Assembly: GCF_025602895.1 (NCBI RefSeq)
Contig: NW_026516291.1
Coordinates: 124,001 to 188,000, forward strand
Length of the DNA: 64,000 nt
Reading direction: 5' to 3'
From: Polychytrium aggregatum
Lineage: Eukaryota; Chytridiomycota; Chytridiomycetes; Polychytriales
Below the pieces are notes generated by a model, which ran no database searches, was not told the DNA's origin, and worked only from the letters and a program-made list of their open reading frames with translations. The translations under genes and the position numbers were made by a program. Positions 9,016 through 21,641 of this stretch are shown piece by piece; position 1 is the stretch's first letter; the number at the start of each line of letters is the position of its first letter.

Positions 9016-9901
9016 TGGTATTCATGGAGAGAGCCGGGGAAGCAACTGGACAGACGCTGCTGGGATGATGCACAGGGGGTGGGCTTGGTCGCCGAGACAC
9101 GGGTGCAGTGAGGGCTGGTTGCTGCGAGAGACGATTTGGGGCTGAATCGCTGCGGCCTGGGAGGTGATGGTGCTGTTGGGGCCTGGAAAAAAAAAAAAAA
9201 GTTCCTGTCTCGTCGCTGCACTGCCCCGTGTTCGCTGCCCTTGTGGGCTCAGTCGCGGCCGCCACAGAGACAATCGCGGCGGTGGCAGTGCAGTCACGCC
9301 ACGCGACACAAACCAGCCAGCCCCGGATCGAGCCGAAAGCCGCCGGATCGAGCCACCGGTATTTATTGCTGCCTCCCGGCGCCGCTTTCGTTTTTTCTCC
9401 TCAACCCATTTCCTTACCTCGTCGCCGGCAGTACCACACCCGACGGCGTCATTTTTATAATGGGGAGACACAACGAACCACAGATTCGCTAACACAGGAA
9501 AGACACCGATGACCTGGGTTTGATAGTAGACTGTGTGACATCTCCAGCGCGGCTCGACCGCAGCTGGGCTTTGCCCAGATCCGGATCCAGATCCAGACTC
9601 AGATCGTGCGTGGGGCTGGCTTGAGTGGCCGGTCCCTGACGATGCTGTAGGATCTGCAGACCACCCTCTGGCGCAATCGCCGGGTGGTCTTTGCGTCCCT
9701 TGGCACACGATACCATCGTCGCTGCTGTGGGAGAACGCTTTGGTGTATTACGAGACCAAAGGTGTACGGTGTGCATGTGGATGGGTCCTTTGATCCTTGC
9801 TCCCTTTCTATTGCCAAGATCGCCATTAAATTGCACTTTCCGCTCAGCGTCGGTGGGGTGCCGGTTGAGATTGCCGGCTGGCGGACTGGACTGGCTGGCG
9901 C
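9016..9901. other. Intergenic: F-box gene promoter and receptor 3' UTR
   Basis: About 890 bp between two minus-strand genes. It contains a run of about 15 A (from 9186) and GC-rich, low-complexity DNA. Open frames here overlap on both strands and look random. The part next to 9016 should hold the F-box gene promoter. Confidence 0.4.
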
Positions 9902-12700
9902 TCATGGCTGGACGAGGGAACCGCTGCTGTCCTTTTGAATCGAACTTGTCCCGTCAATGCTTACACGGGCTGATCCCGGCGAGCGGATGCCCGTGAACGA
10001 GTTGTGGCGGCTCATGGAGCGCCTCACCCCGGCTGCCTGAGCAGCAGGATGATCTGTGATCACGCCGGGACTCGGGGGGATCAGGTGGTTCTCGGGGTTG
10101 CTGGAGGTTGCTCCCGAGACCAAGCTCGTTACGGCCGTCGAGATGTTGCGGTATCCGTGGCCCGGCAGCATGATCATGGCCACCCATATTCCGCAGCCGA
10201 GACAGAGAACGTTCATGAAGATGAGCAATCGGATATCCGGGACGTTCGGCGTGGCCAGCGGAAGACACTGCTGATATCCGTTGGGCTGGTTCTGGATCAG
10301 ACACATCAGCCAGTTCTGCACCCAGGGTGTGCTGGCTGACAGACCAAAGAGCGGCCGGATGATGACGAGCCGAGAGTATAGGAAGGGTATGTAGACGGCG
10401 ATGAAGACAATCGCCAGCAGTGTCGGCTGCCAGAGGGCCTTGATCTCGCTGAGGATGCAGCCGCGCTTGACCAGATCGCGCCGCTGGATGGTGGCCTGGG
10501 GATGTGATCCAACGATGTTGTCAGCAGGCACGGTGTGGGCGATCGTGTTCGTTGAAGCGTTCCGGAGATGATTTTCCAGGCATGGGGCGCCAGGTGTCGT
10601 GCATTCCTACCATCAAGATCCGGACTGATGTGGCCGTATGAAGCAAAATCGATAGCAGAACGATGCCCAGATGCGGCCCAAAGAAGAGACTCAGATCGCC
10701 GTTGCCGCCTGGACTGGAGATGGATGACCCTTCAGCAACTGCATCGGCGGTATAGGCTGCAGAGGCAATGTTATGAATGGCAGCGGGTCTGCAGATCCGA
10801 CACTCACAGACAAATGTCGCCGGGGTAGGCTTCGAGTTTGCCCGTCAGCACCACGGCGAGGGTCATGCTCAAGGAAACACCCCAGCAGAAGACATGGACC
10901 TTTTTCTGGTGATCCGCAAGCAGCCGGTTGTTCCAAACAATGATCTAGATTTGGATTCGAGCGCATGGCAATCAAACAGGATGTCTGTTAGCAGATGAGG
11001 TCTTCGGAATGCGATGGCCACAGTCGGTCATCCAGAGCCTGTTGCTTACCATATGGATCGAGAGCAGCAAGAGCCCAGCCCACAGGACAAGCGACCACAT
11101 GGAGAATAGCAGAATAGTTCCCGTCACCAGGCAGCGGACGTTGTTGCTCTGCGTGGCATCCGTTATTCCATCTGCGGCGCATTGCAAACTGCTATAGGCT
11201 GGGCAGGCACAGGAAAGGACGATCGTAAGAATACAAGCATCGGTAACACTGGCGCTGTTTGTGTTTGTACCCGCTGGCAGTTCCCGAGGGTGAGAGTCGA
11301 GCCATGGACTGCCTCTGCACTTATGGGATGCACCAGATACTGGCGAGGCATGATGCAGCCTGGGCCATTGCGTGCTTCAGGTGCACGACGTTGATGCTCA
11401 CATGGGTATGTGCCAAAGGTAACTGACATCATCAGAACCCCAGCTATGCTAAAGTATGCCGTCAGGCACTTTGGGAACTTGTGGCCGTTCTTGGAAACCA
11501 GGACGGCAACAGCAACGAGCAGGAAGCCAATCAAGGACAGAAGAAACAGGGTCTTGTATAGGATTTCTGCGGCCTGGATCGGGCTGGTGGATAAATGCCA
11601 ATGGCAGCGACGGGCCATCGAATCAGCTTACACTCAACCAAGCCGATTGTCAAATGGTGAATCGCAGTGCGGCCACCGCAAAACACCGAGCGCTGATCAG
11701 CTCACAGCATGCACATCATCTGGCTTGGATTCCGGCGTGTTTGTCCGTCGGTTTGGGCCACTGTTCCAGCTTACCCTTGTGGATAAAACAGCTTGTATTT
11801 TGGACAGGGCAGGCAGCACCCATACTGGCAGTTTGGGTTAGCGCTCTGGGGGTTCGGGTCGACGATGAGCGGGGGTGGACAGGATGCTCCTGAACTCGGA
11901 GGTGGTGCCGTTCCGTTGGTAGAGGTCACGTTGGACGATGAATCGGTCGCCATGAACTGGCCGGAGGAGCTTGTGCAGTTGGCCGAAGCGAAGACAGGCG
12001 CGGAGCAGTTTGGGAGAATGCTGAGCATGCCGACTGCCGAGAGCGTTGTATTGCAGACGGCCTGGAGCTGCAGACACGAGCTACGGCACAGCGGGATAGG
12101 ATCTGCGGGCGGGCGTGGGAAGCCGCAAGTGAGCGAGTGCCGAGAGTACGCTCTCATTCGTTGTGCGGAGCCGATCGCCCGAGCCCACAGCAACTGCTGG
12201 CATCGTACTTACATCCCCCAGGAGCACACGACAGATACCCCTGACGACAAGCGCCGGCCATCAGCGCCGTCGCGCAGGTACGGTCCATGCTCGAGAGCGC
12301 CACAAAGTTCGGCGAGGAAAAGTTCTGCAGAAGCACCGGGTCCACGAGCGACTGGTACTGCGGAATCGGTGCATAGTACGAGGAATTGCTCAGGATGGCG
12401 CTACAGGCGGTTCCGTTGTATGTCATGCATGTTGGGACTGGAAGATAGGAAGTGCGCCGATGGATTAGTTGTGTGCAAACTCTCTACTTGCGGTCCGATC
12501 GGTTGTCGTCACCGCTACGATTGTCAGCCGAACTTTTGTAGCTTACGACGACCGATCCTGGCCATATCTGCCAACACTTCGAGTCGCATGTTGTGGAGGC
12601 AGGTGCAGGGAAAACACTAACCCTGTCCGTGGACACCGAGTGTCAGCAGGAGATGAATTGCCAGAGACCAGAGACACCCCGTTGGGACTGGACTCCTCAT
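9902..12700 (-). CDS. Frizzled-like seven-transmembrane receptor with extracellular cysteine-rich domain
   Basis: Eight exons, all phase-consistent: 12700-12622, 12437-12213, 12102-11775, 11583-11402, 11339-11050, 10944-10808, 10713-10611, 10495-9902. The product is about 645 aa. A signal peptide (CLWSLAIHLLLTLGVHGQ) is followed by a Cys-rich domain with Frizzled-type spacing (CMTYNGTACSAIL, YPIPLCRSSCLQLQAVC), a Ser/Thr/Pro spacer and seven hydrophobic helices. TM1 is TLFLLSLIGFLLVAVAVLVS, TM3 CLVTGTILLFSMWSLVLWAG and TM7 LLIFMNVLCLGCGIWVAMIM. The cytoplasmic tail is Ser/Pro-rich. I see no KTxxxW Dishevelled-binding motif. Frizzled/Smoothened-type receptors are known from amoebae and early-diverging fungi, where Wnt ligands are absent, so ligand and coupling are unknown. 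The start is placed at the ATG before the signal peptide. Confidence 0.75.
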
Positions 12701-13458
12701 CTTGGCGGACGTTAACAAGCGGGATCCAAGGTCGTTGGCGCCTAACAGCAGCAATCCAGCGTTGTAAGAAGGTGCCGGTCCAACTCGAGTGTCGTTGGTG
12801 CACTTTATACCCTGGCTTTCAGTCGGGTGAGCGGCTTTCGATGCTTGTGTCCAAGGCCGCACCAACAATCGTATCCCGGCATTATCATCCTAGCTCAATC
12901 ACATCGCAGCCATATATATCTCGCCGTCTGCAGGATCACTCCCGGCCAAACATGCCCACTTTTTACTCCCCACGTTGGAGGGTGCTCAATAGTGCGACAT
13001 ATGTATGCCACCTCATCGATATGTCGCGCATCTATCTCAGCCTCATCTGGTGCAGCCTCTCCCGGGGTAATCGGTCCGCCTCAATCAGCGCCAATCAAGC
13101 CCCATGCGCCGTGTACATATGAAGAAATCTGCCTGAGTGGAATGCGAAGGCTCCTGCCATGCTAGATGATGCGCTGGCATGCCAGCGAGCGGCCATTGAA
13201 GTGATGGGAACCGGCAAAATCCGCAGCTCCGGGACAGTATCAACGGAATGCGTTTCTAGATGGATTCATTGGTGAGAATGCTGCCCGACGTCAGAAGCCG
13301 GGAGAGTTGTGGGTGAACAAGCATTGCAAATATGTGCGATGAAGCCCAAGCGCATGGCAGCGGCACCTTGGTGCAGCGCTGTCTATGTGGGGGCGAGACA
13401 GGGTCGAGGACCTTCAGACCCAACATGCCAAGCCTAGAGCAGGATGTTGACGGATCGC
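12701..13458. other. Intergenic: receptor promoter region
   Basis: About 760 bp between the receptor start and the end of the E1-alpha gene, both on the minus strand. No gene or strong repeat was recognised. Confidence 0.4.
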
Positions 13459-15384
13459 TTAGGCCTTGGGTGCGGAAGTGGCGTATCCCGAGGCGTCGTA
13501 GGCCTCGGGATACTTCTTCATCAACTCGGCGAGCTCGGCCTTTTGCTCCTGGAGGTTCCAGGGGAGCTCGTCGTAGACATCGGTGAACATGTTCTCGATC
13601 GGGGGCTTCTTCTGCTTCTCGGCACGAGCAAAGGCAGCAAGAATCTCGGCACGGCTCGACTTCTTGAAGGCTGCCTCCTTCTCGTTGTCCCACCAGCCCT
13701 TGTTCTCAAGGTACTTGCGGAAGCGGTTGATGGGCGAGTCCAGTCGCTGCCAGTCGCTCACCTCCTGTGGATGCAACCAGAGTGCCAGGTAGGTCAGCGT
13801 TCCTGCATTTGGAAGACCAGCCAAGCGCACGTTGCTGCCATTGCAGCCTCACACGGTCCGGTAGAATCTGGGCTCACCTTCTTGGAGCGGTACGCAGACG
13901 AGTCATCCGAGGTACTGTGGTGGCCGACGCGGTAAGTCAAGGCCTCGATGAGCACAGGGCGGCCCTCTTCGACGGCGATTCGTCTCGCCTCCTTCATGGT
14001 GTTGTAGACGGCAAGGATGTCGTTGCCGTCCACTCGGGCGGTGGCCATGCCGTAACCGTGACCGCGGCTCGCTGTCGAGCAGCAGATGGCATGGATGTCA
14101 GCAAGAGCGATGGATATGTAGCCTCGCCATCATGCCGACAGCCCTAGCTTCCGCCGTGCGAACATGAGGTGCCCATCCCTCTGGCTCGGCGCATTCGTCA
14201 ATCTCTCGCACGTCAGCCTCTCTCCAGCTCGCACGACAGCCACTCTCCGACTCGCACGATGGCCTCTCTCCGACTCGACTGACAGAGCTGCCTTACCAAT
14301 GCCGTCGCCGCGGTACTGCTCACGGGCCGGGGTCGAGATGGCGTAGCCGTTGTTGCGACAGAAGAAAATGACGGGGCTCTCGGTGGTGGCGGCAATGTTC
14401 AGACCAGCGTGGAAGTCACCCTCCGAGGCAGCGCCCTCGCCAAAGTAGCAAACACAGCACGCCTTCTTGCCCTGTTGCTTGAGGGCGTAGGCGGTGCCGG
14501 CAGCCTGGGGAATCTGGGTGCCCAGGGGCGAGGAAATGGTCTGGACGTTGAGTTCCTTGGTTCCGTAATGGACAGGCATCTGTCGACCCTTGCCGAGATC
14601 CGAGGCGTTCGAGTAGCACTGGTTCATGAACTGGTCCAGCGTAAATCCTCGGTACATAATCACACCGGCCTCGCGGTACTGGCCATAGATGACATCTTCG
14701 AGCGTCAGGGCGGCAGCGCTTCCGAGATGGGCGGCCTCCTCGCCGTAGTTGGTCATGTAGAAGGAGATGCGGCCCTGTCGCTGGGCCTCGTAAAGGATCA
14801 GATCCATGCCGTTGAGGGTAAGCATGTGTTGGTAGAGCTTGAGGCAGAGGTCCTTGTCGAGCTGGGGAAAGAGAACATGGAGGCATATAAGAGCGCTGAA
14901 GGATTCGTGCGGGTCCGCAAAGCCGGCCGGCAACCAGAGCAGTCGGGATCGGCCGTTCAGACAGGGTTGATCGACCGCCCGTGGACGCTGGGCACTGCAT
15001 CACACGCGAGCACTTACCTTGGGGTCCTGGGCAGGGTCCAGGACGTTGCCCTCGGTATCAAGAACTCGGTAGGTAGGAATGGTCTCGTATTTCAGGAGGA
15101 AAGTGAGATTTTCGGTATAGTGGGATCCGTCCACGGCTCCTGGGAACGAGACTTTGTTGCCCGTGGTGACCGTCGACGACACCGATCGGCGCCATGTCGC
15201 AGGAGCAATCTGGGCAGAGCGAAGCGACAGAGCGAGATTATCAGCGAGCACATCCAGCCGATAGTTTGCGAGAGCCAGCCGCCTCGCCGGAGGTCCAGTT
15301 GGTTGCTCGTAACAGTGCGCCGATGAGTCGGTGTCGAAACACGGCGACACTTGCTCACTCCACGCCTGCAGAAACCAAGCTCAT
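13459..15384 (-). CDS. BCKDHA: Branched-chain 2-oxoacid dehydrogenase E1 component, alpha subunit
   Basis: Clear exons are 15018 and upstream, 14861-14297, 14071-13878 and 13764-13459, with correct phases; about 440 aa. The protein is the thiamine-diphosphate-binding alpha chain of the mitochondrial enzyme that decarboxylates the 2-oxoacids of valine, leucine and isoleucine. Family landmarks are [40 protein letters not shown] and [15 protein letters not shown] (ThDP/Mg region). The phosphorylation-loop equivalent reads [18 protein letters not shown], and the chain ends with the WDNEKE helical region. An Arg/Ser-rich stretch before the mature part ([17 protein letters not shown]) fits a mitochondrial presequence. 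The first exon is uncertain: that frame has no ATG, and the ATG at 15384 needs one more small intron. Confidence 0.85.
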
Positions 15385-16231
15385 GGAGGCCAGCAACGGC
15401 CCGGCACTCCGTCTCCGACGATGAAATTCATCCATACGTTTCGCTCCACGATCGCTCTTCGAGCCGAGAGGGCGGCGCCAGAGATCCAGCGGGCAGAGGT
15501 TTGGAGGCTACGTCTCGCGTACATGGTTGAGGGCTGCGAGTCGGGAATGAGTAATGCCATTCAGATGCCGGAGAATAGACGGCAGACGCAAGCGGGGCAT
15601 ATAGGGGGGGCATGCAGCCTGGGTAATGGCGCATGAACGAGTGGCCCTCTTGGATACCGCAGGCAGAGTCGATAGCAGCCTCGATGGCATTGGCGATCGG
15701 GCGACTCTGAGGTGCGGCTGGGGTGGTGGTGGTGGTGCGTCGACGAACCTGGGAGATGAACAAGCGGGCAGGAAGAAGGGATCGAATGTGCTTTGTGTAG
15801 TCCAGAGCCACGATCGTCGAGAGGCCAGATGTGCAGCGGGTACCTGGAGAGAAAGAAGAAGCCGAGGGCGGTCGCCTCCGAGCAGGTCTTCAACGGTCTC
15901 GGGCAGGTCGCTGCTCCCACATCGGCTTTGGTCCCGGCTGGCCTCGGTTGCTCTCCGACCAAACGCCGCCTGGGCAGGAGCGCCACGTGACCCAGCACCC
16001 GTTGGGCCCGGAGCGGGCGTGGGGCCGTCCCGTCGGCGCCTCCGGGGGGCTGCCACAGGGGGCGGCGCAGGGGCGCAGGGGCCGGGGTGCCGCCTGCACG
16101 GCCTGCACGGCCTGCACAAACGAAACAGTTGAGACGGGAGCGGCCCCCAGGCCCGTGATGACTGCAGCGGGAATGGGTGCTGCTCCATTTTCTTGTACTA
16201 TTGCCGTATATTACAACGCAGTGTCCGTGCA
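15385..16231. other. Intergenic: E1-alpha promoter and SET/MYND 3' UTR
   Basis: About 850 bp with long overlapping open frames on both strands caused by high GC. There is a short tandem of GGCCTGCAC near 16098-16125. No convincing gene. Confidence 0.4.
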
Positions 16232-17819
16232 TCACGCCTTGCAAAGGTTGCACTTGCAAATAAGTTTGAACTGTGGCGTTGGAGCGGGAAGGATTCATTG
16301 CATCAAAGGGGTGCATGGAGCGCAAGCAGGGAGAGTGCAAGGAAACGAAAGAGAATACAGGCATTCGATCAGTACCACAGCTTTGCTCAGCACCGCCGCC
16401 AGCACTGGCTCGTCCTATCGCATGTCTCCACAGACCCGCGATCAAGCACAAGATACCCACACGGTCCTTTAACAGCGTCTTCCGGGCATTCTTGGAGAGG
16501 CTGTCCGTGCAGACGTAGCTGAGAGTCAGCTCGTCACCCTTGAGCACTTTAGTCTTGGACACGAGTGTGAGCTCGTGGTCGTCGCCTCGGAACTCGACTG
16601 CCGCATTGGGTGCGCAGGAGTGCGAGATGAAGCTGGAGATGTGATACACGCCGAGGCCCTTGGCGTTGTGCTTGGTAGCAACTCGTCCCTCGGTCCTGAG
16701 CTGATCCACCTCAGTGGACTTGCCCGTGATCTGGTAAGCGTTGAACTGGAACTTGGATCGAAGCTGCTCGTATCGTTCATCGTTGAAGACTGGGCGAGGG
16801 GCAGGGCGGAATGTGCAGATGGTGACAGTGGCGGAGAACATGCAGATGAGCCGTTGCGGGCTCTGCGTCAGTCCATATCCATCACCCTGTCAAGAATACG
16901 GCGGTTTGGTGCCTCGGCGACTCCATAATCGACTGAAGACACATATGCGAAACTCACAGCCATCGAAGCCAGGGACTTTGCTGCCCATGTGCTCGTCGAT
17001 CAGTGCTTTCTCGGCCATCAAATCGATTGTATCGAGCTTCAGGCGCTGGAGGCGTTCAACGTGGTCCCAGGTCGAATATCTTTCCTCCGGCTTTGACTCG
17101 CCGCTAGCTGTGCTTGTTTCGTTCTTTTGAGTTTCCTCGTGGACCAGCCTTCCCATGAATCGGGCAATCAGCATTACCATCAACGTGTCGTGGGTCTGGG
17201 CATAGAGCTCGAGGGGTGTTTGCGCATCGGCGGCTTGATCAGCACCGGGACACAGGAAGCCGTGGTAGAGAGTCGATGCAGTGCTCCTACAGCTTTCAGA
17301 GCAGTAGACTTGGCTGTGGCAGCTGCTGCAGTCGGGATATTCTTCGATATTGTCAGGGCTCAGAGTCTTGAGGCACTGGTCACACACACGGCCTCTCTGA
17401 TCGATAACCAAACCAACGACAGACACAACATATCGGGTCATTAGCATCATGACGAGAGTCAAATAGCCACTGCCAACGTCGTTCCGCATCTGCACGCGCT
17501 GCGCACTCACCTCCAGTCTCCAGTTCCGGGTCGAGGCAAGGGGCTGTTCCTGGTATATGACTTCGTTCTCCTCAAAGTCCTTCAGGGCAATCAGAGCGCG
17601 GCGGATCAGGCGCTTGCCGTCCGGAGTGGTTCCATGCACGACTTCCTCAACCTTGACGTTCATGGACTCGGCTGGAAAGATGTCAAAGTCTGATGGGTGG
17701 AGAACAGAGGCATCAGTGCCAGTCCATGCTGCTCGGCGAAATGGCACTGGGTCGAGGGCGAGGTGGTAGTGGGTTTTCCACTCGATAAACTCGCTTCCGT
17801 CCCCTGTCCAGCATCGCAT
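16232..17819 (-). CDS. SET and MYND domain protein (SMYD-type lysine methyltransferase)
   Basis: Firm exons are 17819-17511, 17396-16958, one ending at 16461, and 16270-16232. The exon start between 16957 and 16790 is uncertain because no single acceptor fits the phase perfectly; a small extra exon (about 16929-16890) is likely. The N-terminal half-SET segment precedes a MYND zinc finger (CDQC, CSSCHSQVYCSESC, then H and C). Next come the central helices and the SET core (ISSFISHSCAPNAAVEF, GDELTLSYV). A tiny 39-nt last exon supplies the post-SET cysteines (FKLICKCNLCKA, stop). The NHSC-type motif reads SHSC here. The family transfers methyl groups from SAM to lysines on histones or cytosolic proteins; the substrate is unknown. 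Confidence 0.75.
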
Positions 17820-18544
17820 TCATTTGGAAGTGCAGTTCAGGGGAGGGCACGATTTCTGGCCGCAGCTCCGAGAATCGCACATGTTGGAGAGGGCTCTACC
17901 CACATTTGGCCTGCTTGTCATTGACCTGTTGGGGGTGCCGATGCAGCGCGAGATCCATCCAGCGATCCATCCAGCGATCCAGTTGGCCATATGAGAGTTC
18001 CAGATCCACCCAGCCCGTGTTCCAAGTCCATGTTCCAGGCCCATGTTCCAAGCATCCATCCAGTTCGCCACCAGTCCGATAGAGGACATCGCGTTGAGGC
18101 CGACAGCCAATCAGACAGAACAGAGAGAGCGGGGTAGGAGCCATCCAAGCGACCACGAAGGACGCATTCAGTGGACAGCGAGGATAAGGCGGTGGACGCA
18201 GAATGGGAGGGCAAGTGTGCAAGAGATGGGATGTGAATATATTGAGTATTAAGAAGGGCGAGCAAAACTTGAAAGAGGAAATAGGCGTCACAAAAACGGC
18301 ATATTTTACAAAATCAAGTGCGAGGGGACGGTGGTCGTGGGGGTGGTGGCGGCGGCGGTGGAGGGGGAGGACATGGCTCTATCATCCAGAGCAACGGATT
18401 GACTCCGGGCCAACAACCAATATGCACAAAAGGGAGGGGTGAACCGGGCATCGTGGTTGGAGGGTGTATGAAACGTGGGGAGAAGGATGGATGCCCATTG
18501 GGAGGGAGTTGCATAGGGAGGAAGCGGCAAGCGGGGTGTGGCGA
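17820..18544. other. Intergenic: SET/MYND promoter and TOM20 3' UTR
   Basis: About 725 bp holding short imperfect tandems (GCGATCCATCCA around 17950-17985, CATGTTCCA around 18025-18050) and a GGT/GGC-rich run near 18335-18370. No gene recognised. Confidence 0.4.
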
Positions 18545-19392
18545 TTATTCTACAGTGATTTCCTCGATGTTGGATGCAGCACCAGCGGAAGAACCTACAT
18601 CCTGCGAGGTAAGCTCCATGATCAGCTCAAAAACGGGTGGCGGGACGGCTTGCTGCAGAACCATCAGGAGCTGCATGGGATCAGGGTACATCTTCAGGGC
18701 GTGGTAGAAGTACTGGGCGGCCTTCTGGTACTGAGTGGGGCCTGGAGACGACATGGAATGGTCCGATCGGGTCAGCAGCGGCGTTTCGTGATAGTTGCTG
18801 AGAAACTGGCTCGTTTGGACACAGGGACCGGAGCCGCACGAGCGGGCCACCGGCCAACACTCGACCAAACAGAGAGACCTTTGTGCCGTATGGATCTATG
18901 TGCCGCTCGACCCAGGCGCCGCGATTCCGATCACGCCCATCTTACCTTGGGCAAGCAGCTCCTCAGCGGTCTGGAGGACCTTCATGAAGTAGGCCTGTCG
19001 CTCCTCGGCGGACAGCTTGGAGGGATCCTCGAGCTTGACAGGCTCGCTGGGGCCGGCGGCAGCAGCAGCCTTGCGAACAGCATCCTCCTGGGCGACCTTG
19101 TCCAGGGCAGCCAAGCGCTGGGCCTCCTTCTTTTGCTTCTCTGTACATGTCAAGTCGGCAACAGACAGCCAGCCAGATCAGCCACAATGCACCGGACAGA
19201 TCGACATGCAGCAGGAGGGCAGGGAGCAGCTGCAGAGGAAGTGTGTGGGCAAAGTGGAGGAGCGGGATGCGTACTGATCTTCTTTCGGAAATCGCGATCG
19301 TGCTGTCGTCGCTGGTCAAAGTAGATGGCATATCCGACGCCGAGGATGCCGACGGCGGCCGCCAGTCCCAGGGAGTACTCCTTCCAGCTCAT
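18545..19392 (-). CDS. TOM20: Mitochondrial import receptor subunit TOM20
   Basis: Three phase-consistent exons (19392-19275, 19140-18946, 18741-18545) encode 169 aa, close to the usual fungal size. The order is typical. An N-terminal membrane anchor (LGLAAAVGILGVGYAIYF) is followed by a basic patch (DQRRQHDRDFRKKIKKQKKE) and a charged Ala-rich linker. The cytosolic receptor domain with a single TPR-like motif follows (QKAAQYFYHALKMYPDPMQL, VPPPVFELIMELTSQ), then a short acidic tail. TOM20 sits in the outer mitochondrial membrane and binds the hydrophobic face of presequences, such as those on the E1-alpha and glutamate dehydrogenase encoded nearby. Confidence 0.9.
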
Positions 19393-20546
19393 GATGGTGA
19401 TGCGCTTGTGCTTGGGGGTGGGGTCGAGATGCAGGCAACAGCGAAGAGACCGACAGGAGGCGGGTTGGCGGCGGCCGTTTTGGATGCGCAGGAACGGCCT
19501 GGGCGTGTTGGCTGTGTGTCGATTTTTTTTTTCTGTGGGCGGTTCATGGCTGCTGGTGTAACACAGTGCTAATGAAATTCATCATCCGCGGAGTGCATGT
19601 GGCTTGGCCATGTGGCGGTGTTGCGGGTGGCTGGCTCTTGGAGTCAGAGACATGGCTCGCGATCGAGTTGGGCAGTCGATAGAGCATGGCGGCTGGGAGA
19701 GGCCCTGGGATCTGCCGATGCGGATGGGGCCCGGCCTACAATCGCCCAACAATACCAGACAGCAGTTTCCTCGTCGACTGCCCATTTCTTTGGATGGGAA
19801 CGCGCATGCTCTCGCTCTTGCAATCCCTCGATCGATACTGCATCGATGCATCGATGCATGCAGCAACATGGTCCTGGCGTGCAGGTCGGCGATCGCTCAT
19901 CGGGATCGGTTTGTTGGATCAATGTGTCTTTGACCAAGACCAGTCCGGCAACGGCGACCAACGACAGCCTCGTGGTGAGTCGGTGGCTTCTCGCTGACGA
20001 ACAAACACTGCTCACTACCACGAAATCTTGGACCATGAACAAACTCGCCTGTCTTGTCTCGTTCATTTTTGGAAGGGCTGTATTCAACACCAGGATGGCA
20101 GCAGAAACGGATTACGGACGTCGGTATCCGGTGCAAAACTTGATAAAATAGATACATAATAAAGGCAGTGCATTCACCCATTTGCCGTCCAAGACCACGA
20201 TCGTGATCACAATCCTGACCAAGATCGTGGCCGCCAGCCGACACGGAGGAAGTAGTATCCATTCAAAACAAACGTGCAAGCGGAGGAACAAGCAATTGTG
20301 GAGACTGGAGTGGCGGCCGGGCAGGGGAGCAGGCGGGAGAAAGGCAGGAGGGGCAGGAATGAAGGGCAGGTGATGGTGGATGGTGGATGGATGGATGGAG
20401 CGGCGAGGCTGACCGAGAAGCATAAGCTGGTGGACAGGTAGGCAGATGGTATAACCAAGACGGCGTCTATGGAGAGCAGTTGCATATTGCGGCAGAAGGA
20501 AATCCTCTTCGTGTCCTTTGGCTGGAGACGTGGGAGGCGAGGGGCT
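19393..20546. other. Intergenic: TOM20 promoter and cyclin 3' UTR
   Basis: About 1.15 kb. It contains a T-run near 19523, alternating ATCGATGCATCGATGCATG around 19845-19862 and a GATGG repeat near 20372-20400. No open frame resembles a protein. Confidence 0.4.
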
Positions 20547-21641
20547 CTAGTTCAGTGAAGCAGAGCGGGCAATGGGCAGCGGGCTGACACTGGCTCGGGG
20601 TTGGAGCTGGCTCTTTTGGTGGATCAACTCTTTGCTCTGGCTGGCAAAGTTGAAGACCATGCTGGACCACTTGGAATAGTCCTCGAAGCTGACATCGAGC
20701 TTCCAGTGGATGGCCTCGAGGAAGGCGCGTTCGGCGGCGTTGATGTCGTCGATGGGCAGTTTTGCGACCGAGGCCCAAGCCCGGTTGTTTGGGCACGAGT
20801 CCAGCAGAAACTTGGTGGCCAGACAGAGGGCTACCAGCAGCATGCGGCGGCCGCAGTTGAGCGACGGGTGGCGGTCGCTGGTATCCTTGGGCATGTTGGT
20901 GTGGAGACGAACGAGATAAAGGAGGGCCAGATGCAGTGTCGAGAAGGATGTGTGCGACTGGCGAAGGAGCTCATAGACAAAGACACGGAGGGGGACGACT
21001 TTGGGAGGGATGCCGGATGGGGCCGGGGTCGGGCTGGGAGGCCACATCCGCTCGATAAGCAGGACGACAGTATCTGCGATGGTTGGAGAGAAAGGTCGGC
21101 GGGTGAGCCTTTGATCTTGCTTGGTTTGGGACCATCACGCCGGCGCCGACCCAGAGAGCCACCATCATCCACCAAGGACTGCAGTGGCAAGGGGAGCCGC
21201 GGGGGTGGTCCGGAGACGTCGCCTATCTCAGCTACGACAAGCACACCACGGCTTTCCCACAGCCGCACCATGATATTTCCTGCGAGCACCTCAATCAGCC
21301 GAGCCAGCTTGACACGATAGCTGGTACATCAGGGCCGACCGGGTACACCAGGCACCTGGAGCATGACCGCCATCTGCGGCTCAATCAAGAACAAGAAACA
21401 CCCCAGGCACCCCCGCCGCTCGCGTCCGCACTTCGCAACGCGGAAGATTTAATACCATACCTATCAAATTGTCGGCAAGCTGCTTCTTTGGATCCTCGCC
21501 ACAGGACGAGCGCAGGGTTTGGTCGCTCCCAGTCGACGAAACTGAGCACGGCGAAGTCTCAGTGTATGCCGAGCAAGGAACCCGGCCATGCTCGCTCGCT
21601 GCGACCTGAGCGGGCCCGGTGGACATTCGTGGGTTGCACAT
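20547..21641 (-). CDS. Pho80/Pcl-type cyclin
   Basis: Two exons, 21641-21461 and 21073-20547, joined in phase 1 (GTATGG donor, CATCGCAG acceptor), 235 aa. The join makes LADNLIDTVVLLIERMW, the helix that normally opens Pcl cyclin boxes, so the splice is well supported. The cyclin box continues with VPLRVFVYELLRQSHTSFST, ALLYLVRLH, LVALCLATKFLLDS, and ERAFLEAIHWKLDVSFEDY. The N-terminus and the last ~30 residues are Ser-rich and disordered. Such cyclins activate a Pho85/CDK5-like kinase in phosphate, glycogen and cell-cycle control; which branch cannot be read from sequence. The ATG at 21641 gives the full frame. Confidence 0.8.

Noticed and set aside
15561-16841. A 426-codon minus-strand frame
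   Set aside because: Only its first ~130 codons match the SET domain; the rest is read-through of an intron and downstream DNA, since a GTGGGT donor and a conserved post-SET exon lie beyond.
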